Below are positions 29,059 to 39,805 of a DNA stretch of 64,000 nucleotides, one piece after another (positions within the stretch are counted from its first letter, which is position 1; each line of letters opens with the position of its first letter). Source of the DNA: Yersinia intermedia (GTDB lineage Bacteria > Pseudomonadota > Gammaproteobacteria > Enterobacterales > Enterobacteriaceae); assembly GCF_900635455.1 (NCBI RefSeq), contig NZ_LR134116.1, positions 4,526,001 through 4,590,000 on the forward strand, given 5' to 3'. The translations under genes were made by a program, and so were the position numbers. The notes beneath the pieces are model-generated. The model was given only the letters and a program-made list of their open reading frames with translations, made no database searches and had not been told where the DNA came from.

Positions 29059-29645
29059 AGATTCAATACCTGCTTAGCCAACTCGACGTTATTACTGACA
29101 CCGAGCTTGGAAAACAAATTAGCGCGATGGACATGCACGGTTTTCGGTGACAGGCCCAGTGACTCTGCTATCTCGCGCACTTCCATTCCTTGCGCCAACA
29201 ACAAAGCAACTTCTCGCTCACGTCGAGTTAAGGGATCAACAGCAATACGTGCCAATTGTTGGGCGATTTCAGGCATCAGATAGACGCCGCCACTGCCCAC
29301 GGTACGGACAGCCGAAACCAGATCTTCTGGCTTACAACGTTTGGATAGAAACCCCCGCGCACCGCGCTCCAACGCCATTTCCACTAGTGCCGGGCTGTCA
29401 TGCATCGAGAGCATAATGACCCCCATTCCTGAGGGGAGGTCTTTCAGTAAATCTAAACCACTCTCATCAGGCATCGAGATATCACAAATACAGATATTCG
29501 CCTGTAGGCTAGGTAACCCGACGCGTGCCTGTTTTGCCGAACTAAACTCTCCTACCACCTGAATATCGTCTTCCAGAGAAAGTAGCTGGGCAAAACCTGA
29601 GCGCACAATGTCATGATCATCAATAAAGGCAACACGGTAAGTCAT
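29055..29645 (-). CDS. uhpA: Response regulator UhpA (NarL/LuxR family)
   Basis: UhpA (196 residues) is the transcription activator of the hexose-phosphate system. The receiver domain has acidic 'DDHD' near residue 9 and phospho-acceptor Asp near residue 55 ('[12 protein letters not shown]'). The C-terminal LuxR helix-turn-helix is '[20 protein letters not shown]' followed by '[15 protein letters not shown]'. It is the first gene of uhpABC. Its known target in enteric bacteria is the uhpT promoter, which is not in this window. Confidence 0.95.
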   Translation of the reverse strand: MTYRVAFIDDHDIVRSGFAQLLSLEDDIQVVGEFSSAKQARVGLPSLQANICICDISMPDESGLDLLKDLPSGMGVIMLSMHDSPALVEMALERGARGFLSKRCKPEDLVSAVRTVGSGGVYLMPEIAQQLARIAVDPLTRREREVALLLAQGMEVREIAESLGLSPKTVHVHRANLFSKLGVSNNVELAKQVLNL

Positions 29646-29755
29646 GGAAGACTCCAGCCAGTAGGGATTAGAACTGGAGTATACCGTAACCTAAAAGTGA
29701 CGATGGGATTGGAATCAAAAATCATTCCGTATCAGATTATACTTGTGCTAAATGT

Positions 29756-31438
29756 TTATTTTGCAGGCCGCCCCGGTGCCTGACACCAGTTATTCTGGGC
29801 ATTAATGCCACCATCTGGTGAGGTATAACCTAAACAACCCATAATAGAATCAAACAATTCAACCTGACGATGGGTCTTACCCACCCGCTGCTCAGCCTGT
29901 AGTTGCTCAAAAGCCGTGAGGTGATCCGGTTGTGCCAGGAATTTGTCCGAGGCCCAGACCATCAATGGCACCCGGAACTGCTCAGGGGGTGCCATTTCAC
30001 GGGGGGTTCCGTGGAAGTGGGAGTTATCGTCGATTGACTCGCCATGATCCGAGGCATAGAACACCAAAGCCTTCTTATCACGCACCTGATCAATCACATT
30101 TGCGATAAACGAGTCGGTGTACAACACACTGTTATCAAAAGCATTCACCAGTTGCTGTTTACTGCAAAAGTCATCAACGCCCATACATTCAGGCTGATAG
30201 CGGGCATAACTGCGAGGATAGCGCTGGGAATAGAGATAATGTGAGCCTTTGGTATGCAATATTACCAAATGCTTACCTATCGGATAGCGCCCAAGTGATT
30301 CCTTTAATTCATCAACCAGTAGCATGTCATCTACCGGTTTATCATCGTTACGCTTCTCTGAAGCAATCAATTCACGGAACGAGTAATTGTCAGTGTTCGC
30401 ATTGTTGTAGAACCAGATTTCGCTCTGCATGGCGAACAGTTCAGAAGTGAAGCCCAATGATTTCATCACCGTGAATACATTTTGCTCTTTCAGCGTGCGC
30501 TGCGGATTATTTTCCGTGCCACCTTCACGTACAAACATACAGCGCAATGAAAGTTTGGTTGAGGTATCACAAGATGTGCCACGGAAAGCGACTAAATTTT
30601 TCTCTTTACTCAAGCGGGGGGTGGTATCACGCGGGTATCCCAGCAGCCCCATATGATCCCAGCGCGTCGTTTCACCGATGATAAACACAACATAGGTGTC
30701 ATCAATGCCAGCTGGAGCAACATAAGTATGGTGTTCAGTCGGGTTATATAATGTTGCCGCATCATAGCTCTCATTATATTGGGTATAAGCATATAAACCT
30801 AATGCCGCCAACCAGTTAGAGGGCAAATATGAGTGAGCAACTACGCCGCCGTAACTTGGTAAATCCACCGTTTTTAGTTGCTCATTAGCATCTTGTACAT
30901 TATCCAGATAGCGCAATGGCAACCAAACCAGCGCCACAGTAACCGCCATCAACAAAACAGGTTTAATCCGCTGCCCTGGCGTCAAAAATTGCTCAAGTAA
31001 GGTGAGCCGTAGGGTGTTTTTCCAGATAAGTAGCAGCGGCAATGCACTGACCAGCACCATCCAAATGACAAAATGTAGCCCGATGACTTCTTTTGACAAA
31101 TCTGTATCGGTGGTCAACACCGAAATAACAATGCCGTAGCCGATGACCACATTGAAAAAAGTCATGTAATAGCTGGCGGCGACAGAAATGAGTACCAGCA
31201 GGGTGGCAATAACACGGTAAAACCATCGGCCACCGAGGGAAACCACCCTCATAACAAAAAAGGTAAACAGAATAATGGCCATCACTTCGATGATAGCAGA
31301 TACGACTTTTATGCCTTGGATACCTTGGCTAAAGGAGTCAAAACGACGATAAAAGACAGATATATTCAGGAAAATACCAATATAAACAGCCAACAACAAA
31401 GAAATGCTTTGCTGTGATAAATATTTAACTCTGTCCAT
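29756..31438 (-). CDS. eptB: Kdo(2)-lipid A phosphoethanolamine transferase EptB
   Basis: EptB modifies the outer Kdo of LPS with phosphoethanolamine at the periplasmic face of the inner membrane. I choose the ATG at 31438 ('MDRVKYLSQQSISLLLA'), giving 560 residues, near E. coli EptB (563); the frame extends eight codons further. It has five N-terminal helices to about residue 165 and then a sulfatase-like domain. The domain has 'FIIGETTRWDHMGLLGY', catalytic Thr in 'CDTSTKLSLRCMF' and 'YASDHGESIDDN'. It is transcribed alone. Confidence 0.94.
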   Translation of the reverse strand: MDRVKYLSQQSISLLLAVYIGIFLNISVFYRRFDSFSQGIQGIKVVSAIIEVMAIILFTFFVMRVVSLGGRWFYRVIATLLVLISVAASYYMTFFNVVIGYGIVISVLTTDTDLSKEVIGLHFVIWMVLVSALPLLLIWKNTLRLTLLEQFLTPGQRIKPVLLMAVTVALVWLPLRYLDNVQDANEQLKTVDLPSYGGVVAHSYLPSNWLAALGLYAYTQYNESYDAATLYNPTEHHTYVAPAGIDDTYVVFIIGETTRWDHMGLLGYPRDTTPRLSKEKNLVAFRGTSCDTSTKLSLRCMFVREGGTENNPQRTLKEQNVFTVMKSLGFTSELFAMQSEIWFYNNANTDNYSFRELIASEKRNDDKPVDDMLLVDELKESLGRYPIGKHLVILHTKGSHYLYSQRYPRSYARYQPECMGVDDFCSKQQLVNAFDNSVLYTDSFIANVIDQVRDKKALVFYASDHGESIDDNSHFHGTPREMAPPEQFRVPLMVWASDKFLAQPDHLTAFEQLQAEQRVGKTHRQVELFDSIMGCLGYTSPDGGINAQNNWCQAPGRPAK

Positions 31439-31662
31439 ATAACGCCAGGTCTCCAGAGACACTATTTGCTACTTGAATCAATCAGACAGTGAACCCCTCC
31501 TCAGGTTCAGTGCGATATCAATAAGCACGCTATTGATTTTAATTACAAGAATTATCTTAGCAATTCTTAGCCAAGAAATACGCGAACTACTGCATACCCC
31601 CTAAAGGATATATTGGTATATTTATTTGAATTTACAGCAGAAAAGTCGGGGTAATGACATTC

Positions 31663-31688
31663 AGCCCACAAGATAATTCTTATGGGCT
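31663..31688 (-). terminator. Possible ohr terminator
   Basis: A ten-base stem with one mismatch (AGCCCATAAG with CTTGTGGGCT on minus) starts about 20 bases after the stop of the OsmC-family gene. The U run is poor, so this is tentative. Confidence 0.4.
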
Positions 31689-31707
31689 TCTGAGATAGGA
31701 TATTGGT

Positions 31708-32133
31708 TTATTTGATATTTAATGTCACATCGATATTGCCACGAGTGGCATTGGAATATGGGCAGACAACATGCGCCTTTTTCACCAAGTCTTCGGCAAC
31801 GTGACGCTCGATACCCGGCAAGCTGATATCGAGTTGAACTTCAATACCAAAGCCCGTTGGAATAGCACCGATACCCACGGTACCTTCAATGCTGGCATCA
31901 TCAGGCACTTTCACCTTTTCTTTTGCTGCCACAAATTTCAGAGCACCCAAGAAACAAGCTGAGTAACCCGCAGCAAATAGCTGTTCTGGATTAGTCACAG
32001 CACCACCCGCCCCGCCCATCTCTTTAGGGACGCCCAATTTCACATCTAATACGCCGTCAGAGGAGGTTGCCCGACCATCACGCCCGCCAGTGGCTTTAGC
32101 TTTGGCTCGGTATACGACTTTTTCAATAGACAT
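31708..32133 (-). CDS. ohr: Organic hydroperoxide resistance protein (Ohr/OsmC family)
   Basis: This 141-residue cytoplasmic thiol peroxidase reduces organic hydroperoxides through two cysteines. Cys-60 is in '[14 protein letters not shown]' and Cys-124 in '[12 protein letters not shown]', the two Ohr signatures. Size and motif spacing are those of Ohr rather than the longer OsmC. No OhrR-type regulator is beside it. Confidence 0.93.
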   Translation of the reverse strand: MSIEKVVYRAKAKATGGRDGRATSSDGVLDVKLGVPKEMGGAGGAVTNPEQLFAAGYSACFLGALKFVAAKEKVKVPDDASIEGTVGIGAIPTGFGIEVQLDISLPGIERHVAEDLVKKAHVVCPYSNATRGNIDVTLNIK

Positions 32134-32201
32134 AGTACTTTCCTTCCCGAATCAGTAAATATGAAGAACAGATACGACTTGAAAGTATGGCACTTATTAT
32201 G

Positions 32202-32226
32202 AAAAAGCCCCCGATTCGGAGGCTTT
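32202..32226 (-). terminator. Terminator of the alpha/beta hydrolase gene
   Basis: On minus, AAAGCCTCCG, a three-base loop and CGGGGGCTTT are followed by T-rich sequence. The stem starts about ten bases after the hydrolase stop. Confidence 0.85.
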
Positions 32227-32235
32227 AAGACAATC

Positions 32236-33699
32236 TTATTTCGCTGGCGCGCCTATCTTGTCGTCTATCCGCTGCAACATATACGGATAGAATGGATTTG
32301 ATGAAATACGCATCAGTGAATCTAACCCAACAACCAGTACGGCACGCTCACCACGAGCGGCAAACGTCCCCAGGCTAATACCGTATTGGTCACGCGGTTC
32401 TGGATAGCGACCATACAGCGAATCACTCATTGGGAATGGTAATGCCACATGGGACAACGAGAAGATGTCCGGTGGGTAAATCAAACCAGTGGGTACTGAA
32501 GTCTCGTTAGTCTCACCCGCCAAGGTAGTCAGTGCCACGGTTTCATTACTTTGCGGCGAAACGTTAGTAATCACCGTTACGCTGTAATTACGCGGTGGCG
32601 GAGGTAACAAACGCGCCAGAGCAGTATAAGACGATGTTCTCAATAACGGGCCGAAACTGGCGGCACGGTTCAAGTCAAACAGCACCACTTCACTGCCATT
32701 CTTTGGCAAGTGGTTATAAAGAGCAGTAACGACCGCACGAGTACTGACCGTTGAATCCATTAACGACTGGAAGGTCAGAATTGGTGGCAACTCCGCCATC
32801 TTATTATTTCTGGCATCACGAGCAATTTGCTGTTGCAGCACAGATGTCAGTAAATACGACTGGCGGGCAGCATTCACTGGGAACGAGTTATATTTGAAAG
32901 GATTAAACTCCGGCACAATCCCCAACCAAGCGGCTTTAGCAAAAGCCGGGAAAATAGCGGGCCAACCAGCAATACCGGCAAAGCGCGCAAAACTGGTTAC
33001 GCCAATCATCGGGGAGATCAAGATAACCCGCGCCGGTTTCGCCAGTGTAGGATCATCCAGTGAATCCAGCGTATATTTCATTGCCAACGCACCGCCGTTG
33101 GAGAAGCCAACTACGTGTAGCGGTAAATCAGCGCCACTCAGTGCCTTAGCTTCACGCACGGCTAAGCGCGTTGCCGCCAACCAATCCTGCCATTCAACAT
33201 CAGTCAGTGCCCCAGGGACTGTTCCGTGAGCGGGCAGACGAATACCAATAGCAACATATCCACGCTGACGATAATTTTCAGCAATATGACGCAGGCTATA
33301 AGGGGTATCAGTTAAACCATGCAGTAATACCACCGCACCTTTAGGTTTACCTTCTGGTTCAAGAATATATGAACGATTCCAGTCATTTTTAAAATGTGGA
33401 GGGTAAATCGAGCTACCAGAGTAATAGCGATTTAATGGAATTTCATTTCTTGGTTCTAGTTTTTCGGTAACATTAATCCGCACTTCATCGAAAAGGTTAT
33501 TTTCAGCTTTGAGGTAATCCGCCCAACTGGCTTTATCAATCTCAGCCGCACGCATATCATGAGGAACAAAAGTGTGCCAAAGCTCGAGCTTAGGGCCACG
33601 TTGTGTATCGTAAATTCGAATCGCCAGTATGGTAACTGACATTACCACCAAGACCAGTACAATCCGTTTAATCCACCGCTTAACAGCTATGGCAGTCAT
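32236..33699 (-). CDS. Alpha/beta hydrolase with N-terminal membrane anchor, substrate unknown
   Basis: This 487-residue protein starts with one membrane segment ('RIVLVLVVMSVTILAIRIYD', about residues 11-30) and then an alpha/beta-hydrolase (serine aminopeptidase S33-like) domain. 'GAVVLLHGLTDTPYSLRHIA' supplies the oxyanion region and 'HVVGFSNGGALAMKY' the nucleophile Ser. A late acid and His are likely, with His perhaps in 'FSLSHVALPFP'. The domain would face the periplasm if the helix is a signal anchor. It is monocistronic with its own terminator. The natural substrate cannot be named from sequence. Confidence 0.75.
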   Translation of the reverse strand: MTAIAVKRWIKRIVLVLVVMSVTILAIRIYDTQRGPKLELWHTFVPHDMRAAEIDKASWADYLKAENNLFDEVRINVTEKLEPRNEIPLNRYYSGSSIYPPHFKNDWNRSYILEPEGKPKGAVVLLHGLTDTPYSLRHIAENYRQRGYVAIGIRLPAHGTVPGALTDVEWQDWLAATRLAVREAKALSGADLPLHVVGFSNGGALAMKYTLDSLDDPTLAKPARVILISPMIGVTSFARFAGIAGWPAIFPAFAKAAWLGIVPEFNPFKYNSFPVNAARQSYLLTSVLQQQIARDARNNKMAELPPILTFQSLMDSTVSTRAVVTALYNHLPKNGSEVVLFDLNRAASFGPLLRTSSYTALARLLPPPPRNYSVTVITNVSPQSNETVALTTLAGETNETSVPTGLIYPPDIFSLSHVALPFPMSDSLYGRYPEPRDQYGISLGTFAARGERAVLVVGLDSLMRISSNPFYPYMLQRIDDKIGAPAK

Positions 33700-33984
33700 G
33701 GGCTGCTACTCCGTAGGTATATAATTTTTCACAATTGAGATTAGTTTATCACCATCTGGCTACACCGCTACTTTAAACGCAAAACTTAATCTTGGTATAT
33801 AGTCGATCACAATAAAATGAATATATGATTATTACCGCTTACTCAACATCTTTAAATACGGTTAATTATCCATTCCTCATTGGAGCCACTCTAGGATTAA
33901 ATAGCCTGAAGCATTAAATAACGTGATTTAATTTTGTCGTAAACCGATCTCGACAGAATCATTCATCTACCGGGGTAACATATT

Positions 33985-34545
33985 ATGAAAAAAACCGAAC
34001 CCGTGACCGAACAGTCGCCACTACAAACACGTAAAGTCGACTATCTTCGCTTCCATCGCGCTTATGAACACTTATCAACCCCTTTCGGTAACAGTTGGTT
34101 TGCCCAGAAAGCAGAGGCTTTTGCACGTTTTTTCGGCACGCCAATCTTCCTTGGTGCACAAACACTCATTGTGGTGATCTGGATTAGCCTGAATGTGATG
34201 GGTATAGTCAAATTTGATATTTACCCGTTTATTTTGCTGAACCTGGCTTTTAGCTTACAGGCAGCCTACGCGGCACCCCTTATTTTATTGGCACAAACCC
34301 GTCAGGCAGAGCGCGATAAAGCGAATGCGCTAGCCGATGCACAACATCGTGAAGCATTAGCCATTGCGAATGAAGAAAGGCAAAAAATGGCTGCGCAAAA
34401 TGCGGATCAAATGCTGGAGTTACTGCGGCAGAATACAGAACTCACCGCCTTGACCAATCAATTAACCACTCGCCTCGAAACGATGGCGGTAGAATTACAC
34501 CAAAAGTTGGTGATCAATTTACTGGCACGCCCCCCACAGAGCTAA
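33985..34545 (+). CDS. DUF1003 family inner-membrane protein
   Basis: This 186-residue protein has two helices, at about 51-73 ('TPIFLGAQTLIVVIWISLNV') and 78-103 ('YPFILLNLAFSLQAAYAAPL'). A long charged coiled coil to about residue 165 follows ('RQAERDKANALADAQHREA'). This layout and the 'FDIYPFILLNL' segment fit DUF1003. The function is unknown. It stands alone and converges on the permease gene. Confidence 0.75.
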   Translation: MKKTEPVTEQSPLQTRKVDYLRFHRAYEHLSTPFGNSWFAQKAEAFARFFGTPIFLGAQTLIVVIWISLNVMGIVKFDIYPFILLNLAFSLQAAYAAPLILLAQTRQAERDKANALADAQHREALAIANEERQKMAAQNADQMLELLRQNTELTALTNQLTTRLETMAVELHQKLVINLLARPPQS

Positions 34546-34557
34546 AAAGCAGCAGTA

Positions 34558-34585
34558 TGGCCGCTGAACCGATTATCAGCGGCCA
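34558..34585. terminator. Bidirectional hairpin between convergent genes
   Basis: A perfect ten-base stem (TGGCCGCTGA / TCAGCGGCCA) with an eight-base loop lies between the ends of the DUF1003 gene and the permease gene. U runs are weak on both sides. Confidence 0.6.
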
Positions 34586-34592
34586 GTCGTTG

Positions 34593-36011
34593 CTAGGCCT
34601 CGCGACTTTCTATTTGTTTTTGCAGACTCTCTATAGGTTCCTGAAGGGATTGTGGTGGAGCCTTGCGTAACCAGACCCACCAGGCAAGTGTCATTAAGGC
34701 CACCCACGCCACCCCAACATACATGGCGATACGGGTATCAGGGAAATAACCTAAGACTGCGATAATAAACGCCATAAAGATAATGGTCAGAATCGGTGCC
34801 ACTGGCCAGAACGGTACCGGGAATGTCAGCCGGGCAATATTCTCTTTACTCATAGAGCGGCGCATCGCCACCTGCGATATCAAGATCATCAACCAAACCC
34901 AGACGGTGGCAAAGGTGGCAATCGAGGCAATAATAAGGAACACATTTTTCGGGATCAGATAGTTCAGTACCACACCACATAACAGTGCGATCGCCATCAC
35001 CAAAATAGTCATCCATGGTACGCCATTACGGGTCAGGCGGCTAAAGCACTTCGGTGCCAGCCCCTCTTGCGCCATGCCGTACATCATGCGGCCAGCACCG
35101 TAAATATCACTGTTAATGGCTGAAATAGCGGCAGTAATCACCACCAGATTCAGAATATTAGCGGCCGAGCTAATGCCTAAACTACTGAAAATTTCGACAA
35201 AAGGACTGCCATTTTGCCCAATGCTATTCCACGGATAAATAGCCATCAGCACAAACAAGGTCAAAACATAGAACAGCAGAATGCGCACCGGCACGGTATT
35301 AATGGCACGCGGTAGCACTTTTTCTGGGTTCTTCGCCTCACTGGCCGTGACGCCAATAATTTCGATCCCCCCAAAGGCAAACATCACTACGGCAAAGGAT
35401 GCAACCACCCCAGTGATACCGTTCGGCATAAACCCTTGATGAGACCATAAATTACTGACACCGGTACTCTCATGACCCGCACCAAAACCAAACATCATGA
35501 TGCCTAAGCCAGCAGCAATCATGGCAATAATTGCTGTCACTTTTAGCAGCGATAGCCAAAATTCCATTTCACCAAATACTTTGACCGAGCAGAGATTCAA
35601 CGCACCGATAAAGAAAATAATACTCAATACCCAAACCCACTGCGGTGCATCAGGGAACCATAACCCCATATAGATACCGAATGCGGTCACATCAGCCAAC
35701 GCCACAATAATCATCTCAAAGGTATAGGTCCATCCGGTGAGAAAACCAGCCAGTGGCCCGAGATAACGGCTGGCATAGTGACCAAAAGAGCCGGCAACGG
35801 GGTCATGTACTGCCATCTCACCCAAGGCCCGCATCACCATAAATACGGCTGCGCCACCAATAAGATAAGCGAGCAAAACCGCTGGTCCTGCCAGGCGGAT
35901 CGCCTCGGCCGATCCATAAAACAAGCCGGTCCCGATGGCAGAACCTAACGCCATAAACCGGATATGCCGGGCACTGAGGCCTCGTTTGAGCGTGGATGGA
36001 TCATTCTTCAT
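34593..36011 (-). CDS. Amino acid permease (ProY-like), likely histidine uptake
   Basis: This is an APC-superfamily transporter with about twelve helices. I start it at 36011 ('[20 protein letters not shown]'), giving 472 residues; an upstream in-frame start adds 24 residues that look non-coding. It is closest to ProY-type permeases ('[19 protein letters not shown]', '[20 protein letters not shown]'). It lies 160 bases after hutH on the same strand, so a role in histidine (HutT-like) import is a reasonable inference. Proline or another amino acid remains possible. Confidence 0.85.
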   Translation of the reverse strand: MKNDPSTLKRGLSARHIRFMALGSAIGTGLFYGSAEAIRLAGPAVLLAYLIGGAAVFMVMRALGEMAVHDPVAGSFGHYASRYLGPLAGFLTGWTYTFEMIIVALADVTAFGIYMGLWFPDAPQWVWVLSIIFFIGALNLCSVKVFGEMEFWLSLLKVTAIIAMIAAGLGIMMFGFGAGHESTGVSNLWSHQGFMPNGITGVVASFAVVMFAFGGIEIIGVTASEAKNPEKVLPRAINTVPVRILLFYVLTLFVLMAIYPWNSIGQNGSPFVEIFSSLGISSAANILNLVVITAAISAINSDIYGAGRMMYGMAQEGLAPKCFSRLTRNGVPWMTILVMAIALLCGVVLNYLIPKNVFLIIASIATFATVWVWLMILISQVAMRRSMSKENIARLTFPVPFWPVAPILTIIFMAFIIAVLGYFPDTRIAMYVGVAWVALMTLAWWVWLRKAPPQSLQEPIESLQKQIESREA

Positions 36012-36112
36012 GGTACATTCTCGCAAAATTTGTGCCCTTTCAGGCAGGGGTTCAGAGAGGGTGATCCCGTGAATCGGGACCACCCATAAGTTGATGTAAT
36101 AGCTGGTTATCG

Positions 36113-36160
36113 TTGTTATTAGTAGATTAATTGTTATTAGTTGATGAACTGTTATTAGCG
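36113..36160. repeat. Three short tandem repeats of 18 bp
   Basis: The word GTTATTAG recurs at 36115, 36133 and 36151 within imperfect 18-bp units. They lie between hutH and the permease gene. They could be a variable spacer in the operon mRNA or have no role. Confidence 0.6.
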
Positions 36161-36172
36161 GATAAATTGCTG

Positions 36173-37717
36173 CTAAAGGCTTGGTAGCAGATGCGGAGGC
36201 ATCAGTTCATTCATATGACGCTGCGCGATAAGCTGACTTGCCGCTTCAATATCGGGGGCAAAGAAACGATCTTTCTCGTAGTAGGCCACATGTTGGCGCA
36301 ATAGCTGGCGCGCAGGTTCCAACGCATCCGAAGTTTTCAAACCTTTGCGCAAATCCAACCCTTGGCATGCAGCTAACCATTCAACAGCCAGAATGCCGCG
36401 CACGTTTTCGGCCATTTCCCATAAACGTTTGCCTGCACGTGGGGCCATAGAAACATGGTCTTCCTGATTGGCAGAAGTAGGAATGCTGTCAACACTGGAC
36501 GGGAATGCCAGCCCTTTATTTTCACTGGTTAATGCCGCAGCAGTAACTTGCGCAATCATAAAGCCAGAGTTTACGCCGCCATTTTCCACCAAGAATGGCG
36601 GTAACTGCGACATGTGTTTATCCATTAATAGCGAAATGCGGCGCTCGGCTAATGAACCGATTTCAGCCAATGCCAGCGCCAGATTATCCGCCGCCATAGC
36701 CACCGGCTCAGCATGGAAATTCCCCCCCGACAGCACATCGCCTTGATCAGCAAACACCAGCGGGTTGTCTGATACCGCATTAGACTCGATAGCCAGAACC
36801 TCTGCCGCCTGACGCATTTGAGTTAAGCATGCACCCATCACCTGCGGCTGACAGCGTAGAGAGTAAGGGTCCTGTACTTTGTCACAATTCTTATGAGACT
36901 CAGAGACTTCACTACGACTTCCCAGCAAGTGGCGGTAAGTATTGGCTGCGTCAATCTGACCACGCTGGCCCCGCACTGCATGAATACGAGCGTCAAACGG
37001 ACTACGGGAGCCTAATGCCGCTTCCACGGTGAGACTGCCAAAGACAGAGGCCGCAGCATAGAGATCTTCGGCTTCAAACAGGCCGCGTAGCGCATAAGCT
37101 GTCGAAACCTGAGTGCCATTGAGTAATGCTAACCCTTCTTTAGCTGCCAGGGTAAGAGGCTCCAAACCCGCTTTCGACAGAGCCGTGCGCGCATCAAGCC
37201 ATTCGCCCTGATAACGCGCTTTACCTTCACCCAACAACAGCAAGCTCATATGTGCCAGCGGCGCTAAATCACCGGAAGCACCCACGGAGCCTTTTAGCGG
37301 AATATGTGGATAGACTTCGGCATTAACCAACGTAATCAACGCATCAATGACTTCCCGCCGGATGCCTGAAAATCCACGGGCCAGGCTATTGATTTTCAAC
37401 ACCATAATCAGTCTAACAATAGCATCATCATTTGGTTCGCCAACACCGGCGGCATGGGACAGGACTATCGAACGTTGCAGGTTTTCCAGATCTTCGGTGG
37501 CGATACGAGTAGATGCCAGCAGGCCAAACCCGGTATTAATGCCATAGGCGGTACGTTTTTCTGCCAATATTGTCTGTACACACTTCACACTTTGCTCGAT
37601 AGGCACATCAGCACTTTCATCTAGCAATATATTGACCGGATATTGGTAAACATGTCGCAAATCTGCCAGCGTCATCTGCCCAGGGTGCAGCATCATTTTT
37701 TTATTGATTGTTTTCAT
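36173..37717 (-). CDS. hutH: Histidine ammonia-lyase HutH
   Basis: HutH (514 residues) converts L-histidine to trans-urocanate and ammonia. The Ala-Ser-Gly triad that forms the MIO cofactor is in '[16 protein letters not shown]'. Other family motifs are '[14 protein letters not shown]', '[14 protein letters not shown]', '[14 protein letters not shown]' and '[11 protein letters not shown]'. It starts inside the hutU stop (ATGA overlap), so the two are coupled. Confidence 0.97.
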   Translation of the reverse strand: MKTINKKMMLHPGQMTLADLRHVYQYPVNILLDESADVPIEQSVKCVQTILAEKRTAYGINTGFGLLASTRIATEDLENLQRSIVLSHAAGVGEPNDDAIVRLIMVLKINSLARGFSGIRREVIDALITLVNAEVYPHIPLKGSVGASGDLAPLAHMSLLLLGEGKARYQGEWLDARTALSKAGLEPLTLAAKEGLALLNGTQVSTAYALRGLFEAEDLYAAASVFGSLTVEAALGSRSPFDARIHAVRGQRGQIDAANTYRHLLGSRSEVSESHKNCDKVQDPYSLRCQPQVMGACLTQMRQAAEVLAIESNAVSDNPLVFADQGDVLSGGNFHAEPVAMAADNLALALAEIGSLAERRISLLMDKHMSQLPPFLVENGGVNSGFMIAQVTAAALTSENKGLAFPSSVDSIPTSANQEDHVSMAPRAGKRLWEMAENVRGILAVEWLAACQGLDLRKGLKTSDALEPARQLLRQHVAYYEKDRFFAPDIEAASQLIAQRHMNELMPPHLLPSL

Positions 37718-39420
37718 GATTTTTTACCTTGAGTTGCAGCAACCATCGGCAGATTTAACCCCTGCTCTTGTGCACAATTAATCGCTATATCATAACCAGC
37801 ATCAGCATGGCGCATCACACCCGTGGCTGGATCGTTATGCAGTACTCTGGCAATGCGTTCAGCCGCATCATCAGTGCCGTCACAAACCACTACCATGCCG
37901 GAGTGCTGAGAGAAGCCCATCCCAACACCACCACCGTGGTGCAGAGAGACCCACGTTGCGCCACTGGCCGTATTCAACAATGCATTGAGTAGCGGCCAGT
38001 CAGATACGGCATCAGAACCGTCCTGCATCGCTTCAGTTTCTCGGTTAGGGCTGGCAACTGAACCGGAGTCCAGATGGTCGCGACCAATCACAATCGGAGC
38101 CGACAGTTCACCACTGCGAACCATCTCGTTAAAAGCCAAACCTAATTTAGCGCGCTGCCCCAAGCCTACCCAGCAAATACGGGCCGGTAGCCCTTGGAAA
38201 CTGATACGTTCGCGGGCCATATCCAACCAGTGATGCAAATGCTCATCATCAGGGATCAGCTCCTTAACCTTGGCATCGGTTTTATAAATATCCTCGGCGT
38301 CACCAGAAAGTGCCGCCCAGCGGAACGGGCCAATACCGCGACAAAATAGCGGGCGAATATATGCAGGGACAAAACCAGGGAAATCAAAAGCATGAGTGAC
38401 CCCCATGTCTTGTGCCATTTGGCGAATATTATTGCCGTAATCAAAGGTAGGGATACCCATATTATGGAAGGCCAGCATCGCTTCAACATGTTCCGCCATT
38501 GAAGTTTTAGCGGCATTAACCACCAGTGCCGGTTCGCTTTGGGCGCGCTGACGATACTCTTCCCAGTTCCAGCCTTTTGGTAGATAACCGTTTAGCGGGT
38601 CATGTGCGCTGGTTTGGTCGGTCACCATATCTGGGCGAACGCCACGACGAACTAGCTCAGGTAAAATGTCAGCCGCATTGCCACACAGTGCAATAGAAAC
38701 AGCTTCACCAGCCGCAGTATATTTTTTGATTCGCGCTAACGCATCATCCAGATCTGTGGCTTGCTCATCGACATAGCGGGTTTTAAGACGGAAATCGATG
38801 CGGCTCTGCTGGCACTCAATATTCAGAGAACATGCACCCGCCAAGGTTGCAGCCAGCGGTTGTGCGCCCCCCATTCCACCCAGACCGGCCGTTAATACCC
38901 AGCGCCCTTTCAGGCTACCACCAAAGTGCTGCCGACCGGCTTCGACGAAGGTTTCATAGGTACCCTGCACAATGCCTTGGCTACCGATATAAATCCAACT
39001 GCCTGCAGTCATCTGGCCGTACATCGCCAGCCCCTTGGCATCCAATTCGTTAAAATGCTCCCAGTTGGCCCAATGAGGCACCAAATTCGAGTTAGCAATT
39101 AATACCCTAGGGGCGTTACTGTGGGTTTTGAATACACCGACTGGCTTACCAGACTGAATCAGTAGCGTCTCATCGTCATTCAGATGGGTCAGGCTTTCAA
39201 CAATCTTGTCATAGCACTCCCAGTTGCGGGCAGCGCGGCCGATACCGCCGTAAACCACTAATTCTTTTGGATTCTCGGCCACGTCTGGATCAAGATTGTT
39301 CATTAGCATACGTAACGGAGCTTCAGTCAGCCAACTCTTGGCCGTAAGTTTCGTACCACGCGGGGCACGAATCTCAGTATCACGGAATCTATTTTGGGCA
39401 GTCACGGCAATTTCCTTCAA
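37714..39420 (-). CDS. hutU: Urocanate hydratase HutU
   Basis: HutU (568 residues) hydrates urocanate to imidazolone propionate with tightly bound NAD+. The dinucleotide-binding loop is '[20 protein letters not shown]', and '[13 protein letters not shown]' and '[19 protein letters not shown]' are typical. It is the first gene of the hutU-hutH-permease cluster. The next enzymes, HutI and HutG or HutF, are not in the window. Confidence 0.97.
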   Translation of the reverse strand: MKEIAVTAQNRFRDTEIRAPRGTKLTAKSWLTEAPLRMLMNNLDPDVAENPKELVVYGGIGRAARNWECYDKIVESLTHLNDDETLLIQSGKPVGVFKTHSNAPRVLIANSNLVPHWANWEHFNELDAKGLAMYGQMTAGSWIYIGSQGIVQGTYETFVEAGRQHFGGSLKGRWVLTAGLGGMGGAQPLAATLAGACSLNIECQQSRIDFRLKTRYVDEQATDLDDALARIKKYTAAGEAVSIALCGNAADILPELVRRGVRPDMVTDQTSAHDPLNGYLPKGWNWEEYRQRAQSEPALVVNAAKTSMAEHVEAMLAFHNMGIPTFDYGNNIRQMAQDMGVTHAFDFPGFVPAYIRPLFCRGIGPFRWAALSGDAEDIYKTDAKVKELIPDDEHLHHWLDMARERISFQGLPARICWVGLGQRAKLGLAFNEMVRSGELSAPIVIGRDHLDSGSVASPNRETEAMQDGSDAVSDWPLLNALLNTASGATWVSLHHGGGVGMGFSQHSGMVVVCDGTDDAAERIARVLHNDPATGVMRHADAGYDIAINCAQEQGLNLPMVAATQGKKS

Positions 39421-39805
39421 CCAGTTTTTCAGGTATCAACGACATTACTTAGCATAGGTATTTATTAACATATACTCGTATAGACAAGTACAATCAAGCT
39501 CTGGGAAAACGGTCATATTCTGCCGTGCCTTTAAAAAACAATAATACTAATAGTGTTTAAAATTAATTAGTTATAATTAATCTCATTCTGCATTAAGGCA
39601 GAGCGGGAGGATTTTCAACGTGGTTTTGCTAATGAAATCAGCATAAAATTGGTGTGTTTTTGCGCACGAAGTCACATATATGTCACATGGATTTTACATT
39701 GTGACACACTAAATATGCGATATCGCACCGTGTGTATTACGCAGCTTAGCGATTGACCCAACCAGGAACCGCTAAATATAAAATATATCCGTAGTTATCT
39801 ATAAT
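39421..39805. other. hutU upstream region
   Basis: No gene is present. Apart from the operator-like palindrome at 39474-39489 it contains AT-rich DNA around 39530-39600, where the hutU promoter is likely. Confidence 0.5.
39474..39489. promoter_or_regulatory. Candidate HutC-type operator upstream of hutU
   Basis: The sequence ACTCGTATAGACAAGT is an imperfect palindrome close to the ACTTGT(N4)ACAAGT form bound by GntR-family HutC repressors of hut operons. It lies about 55-70 bases before the hutU start, a normal operator position. No hutC gene is in the window. Confidence 0.5.
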
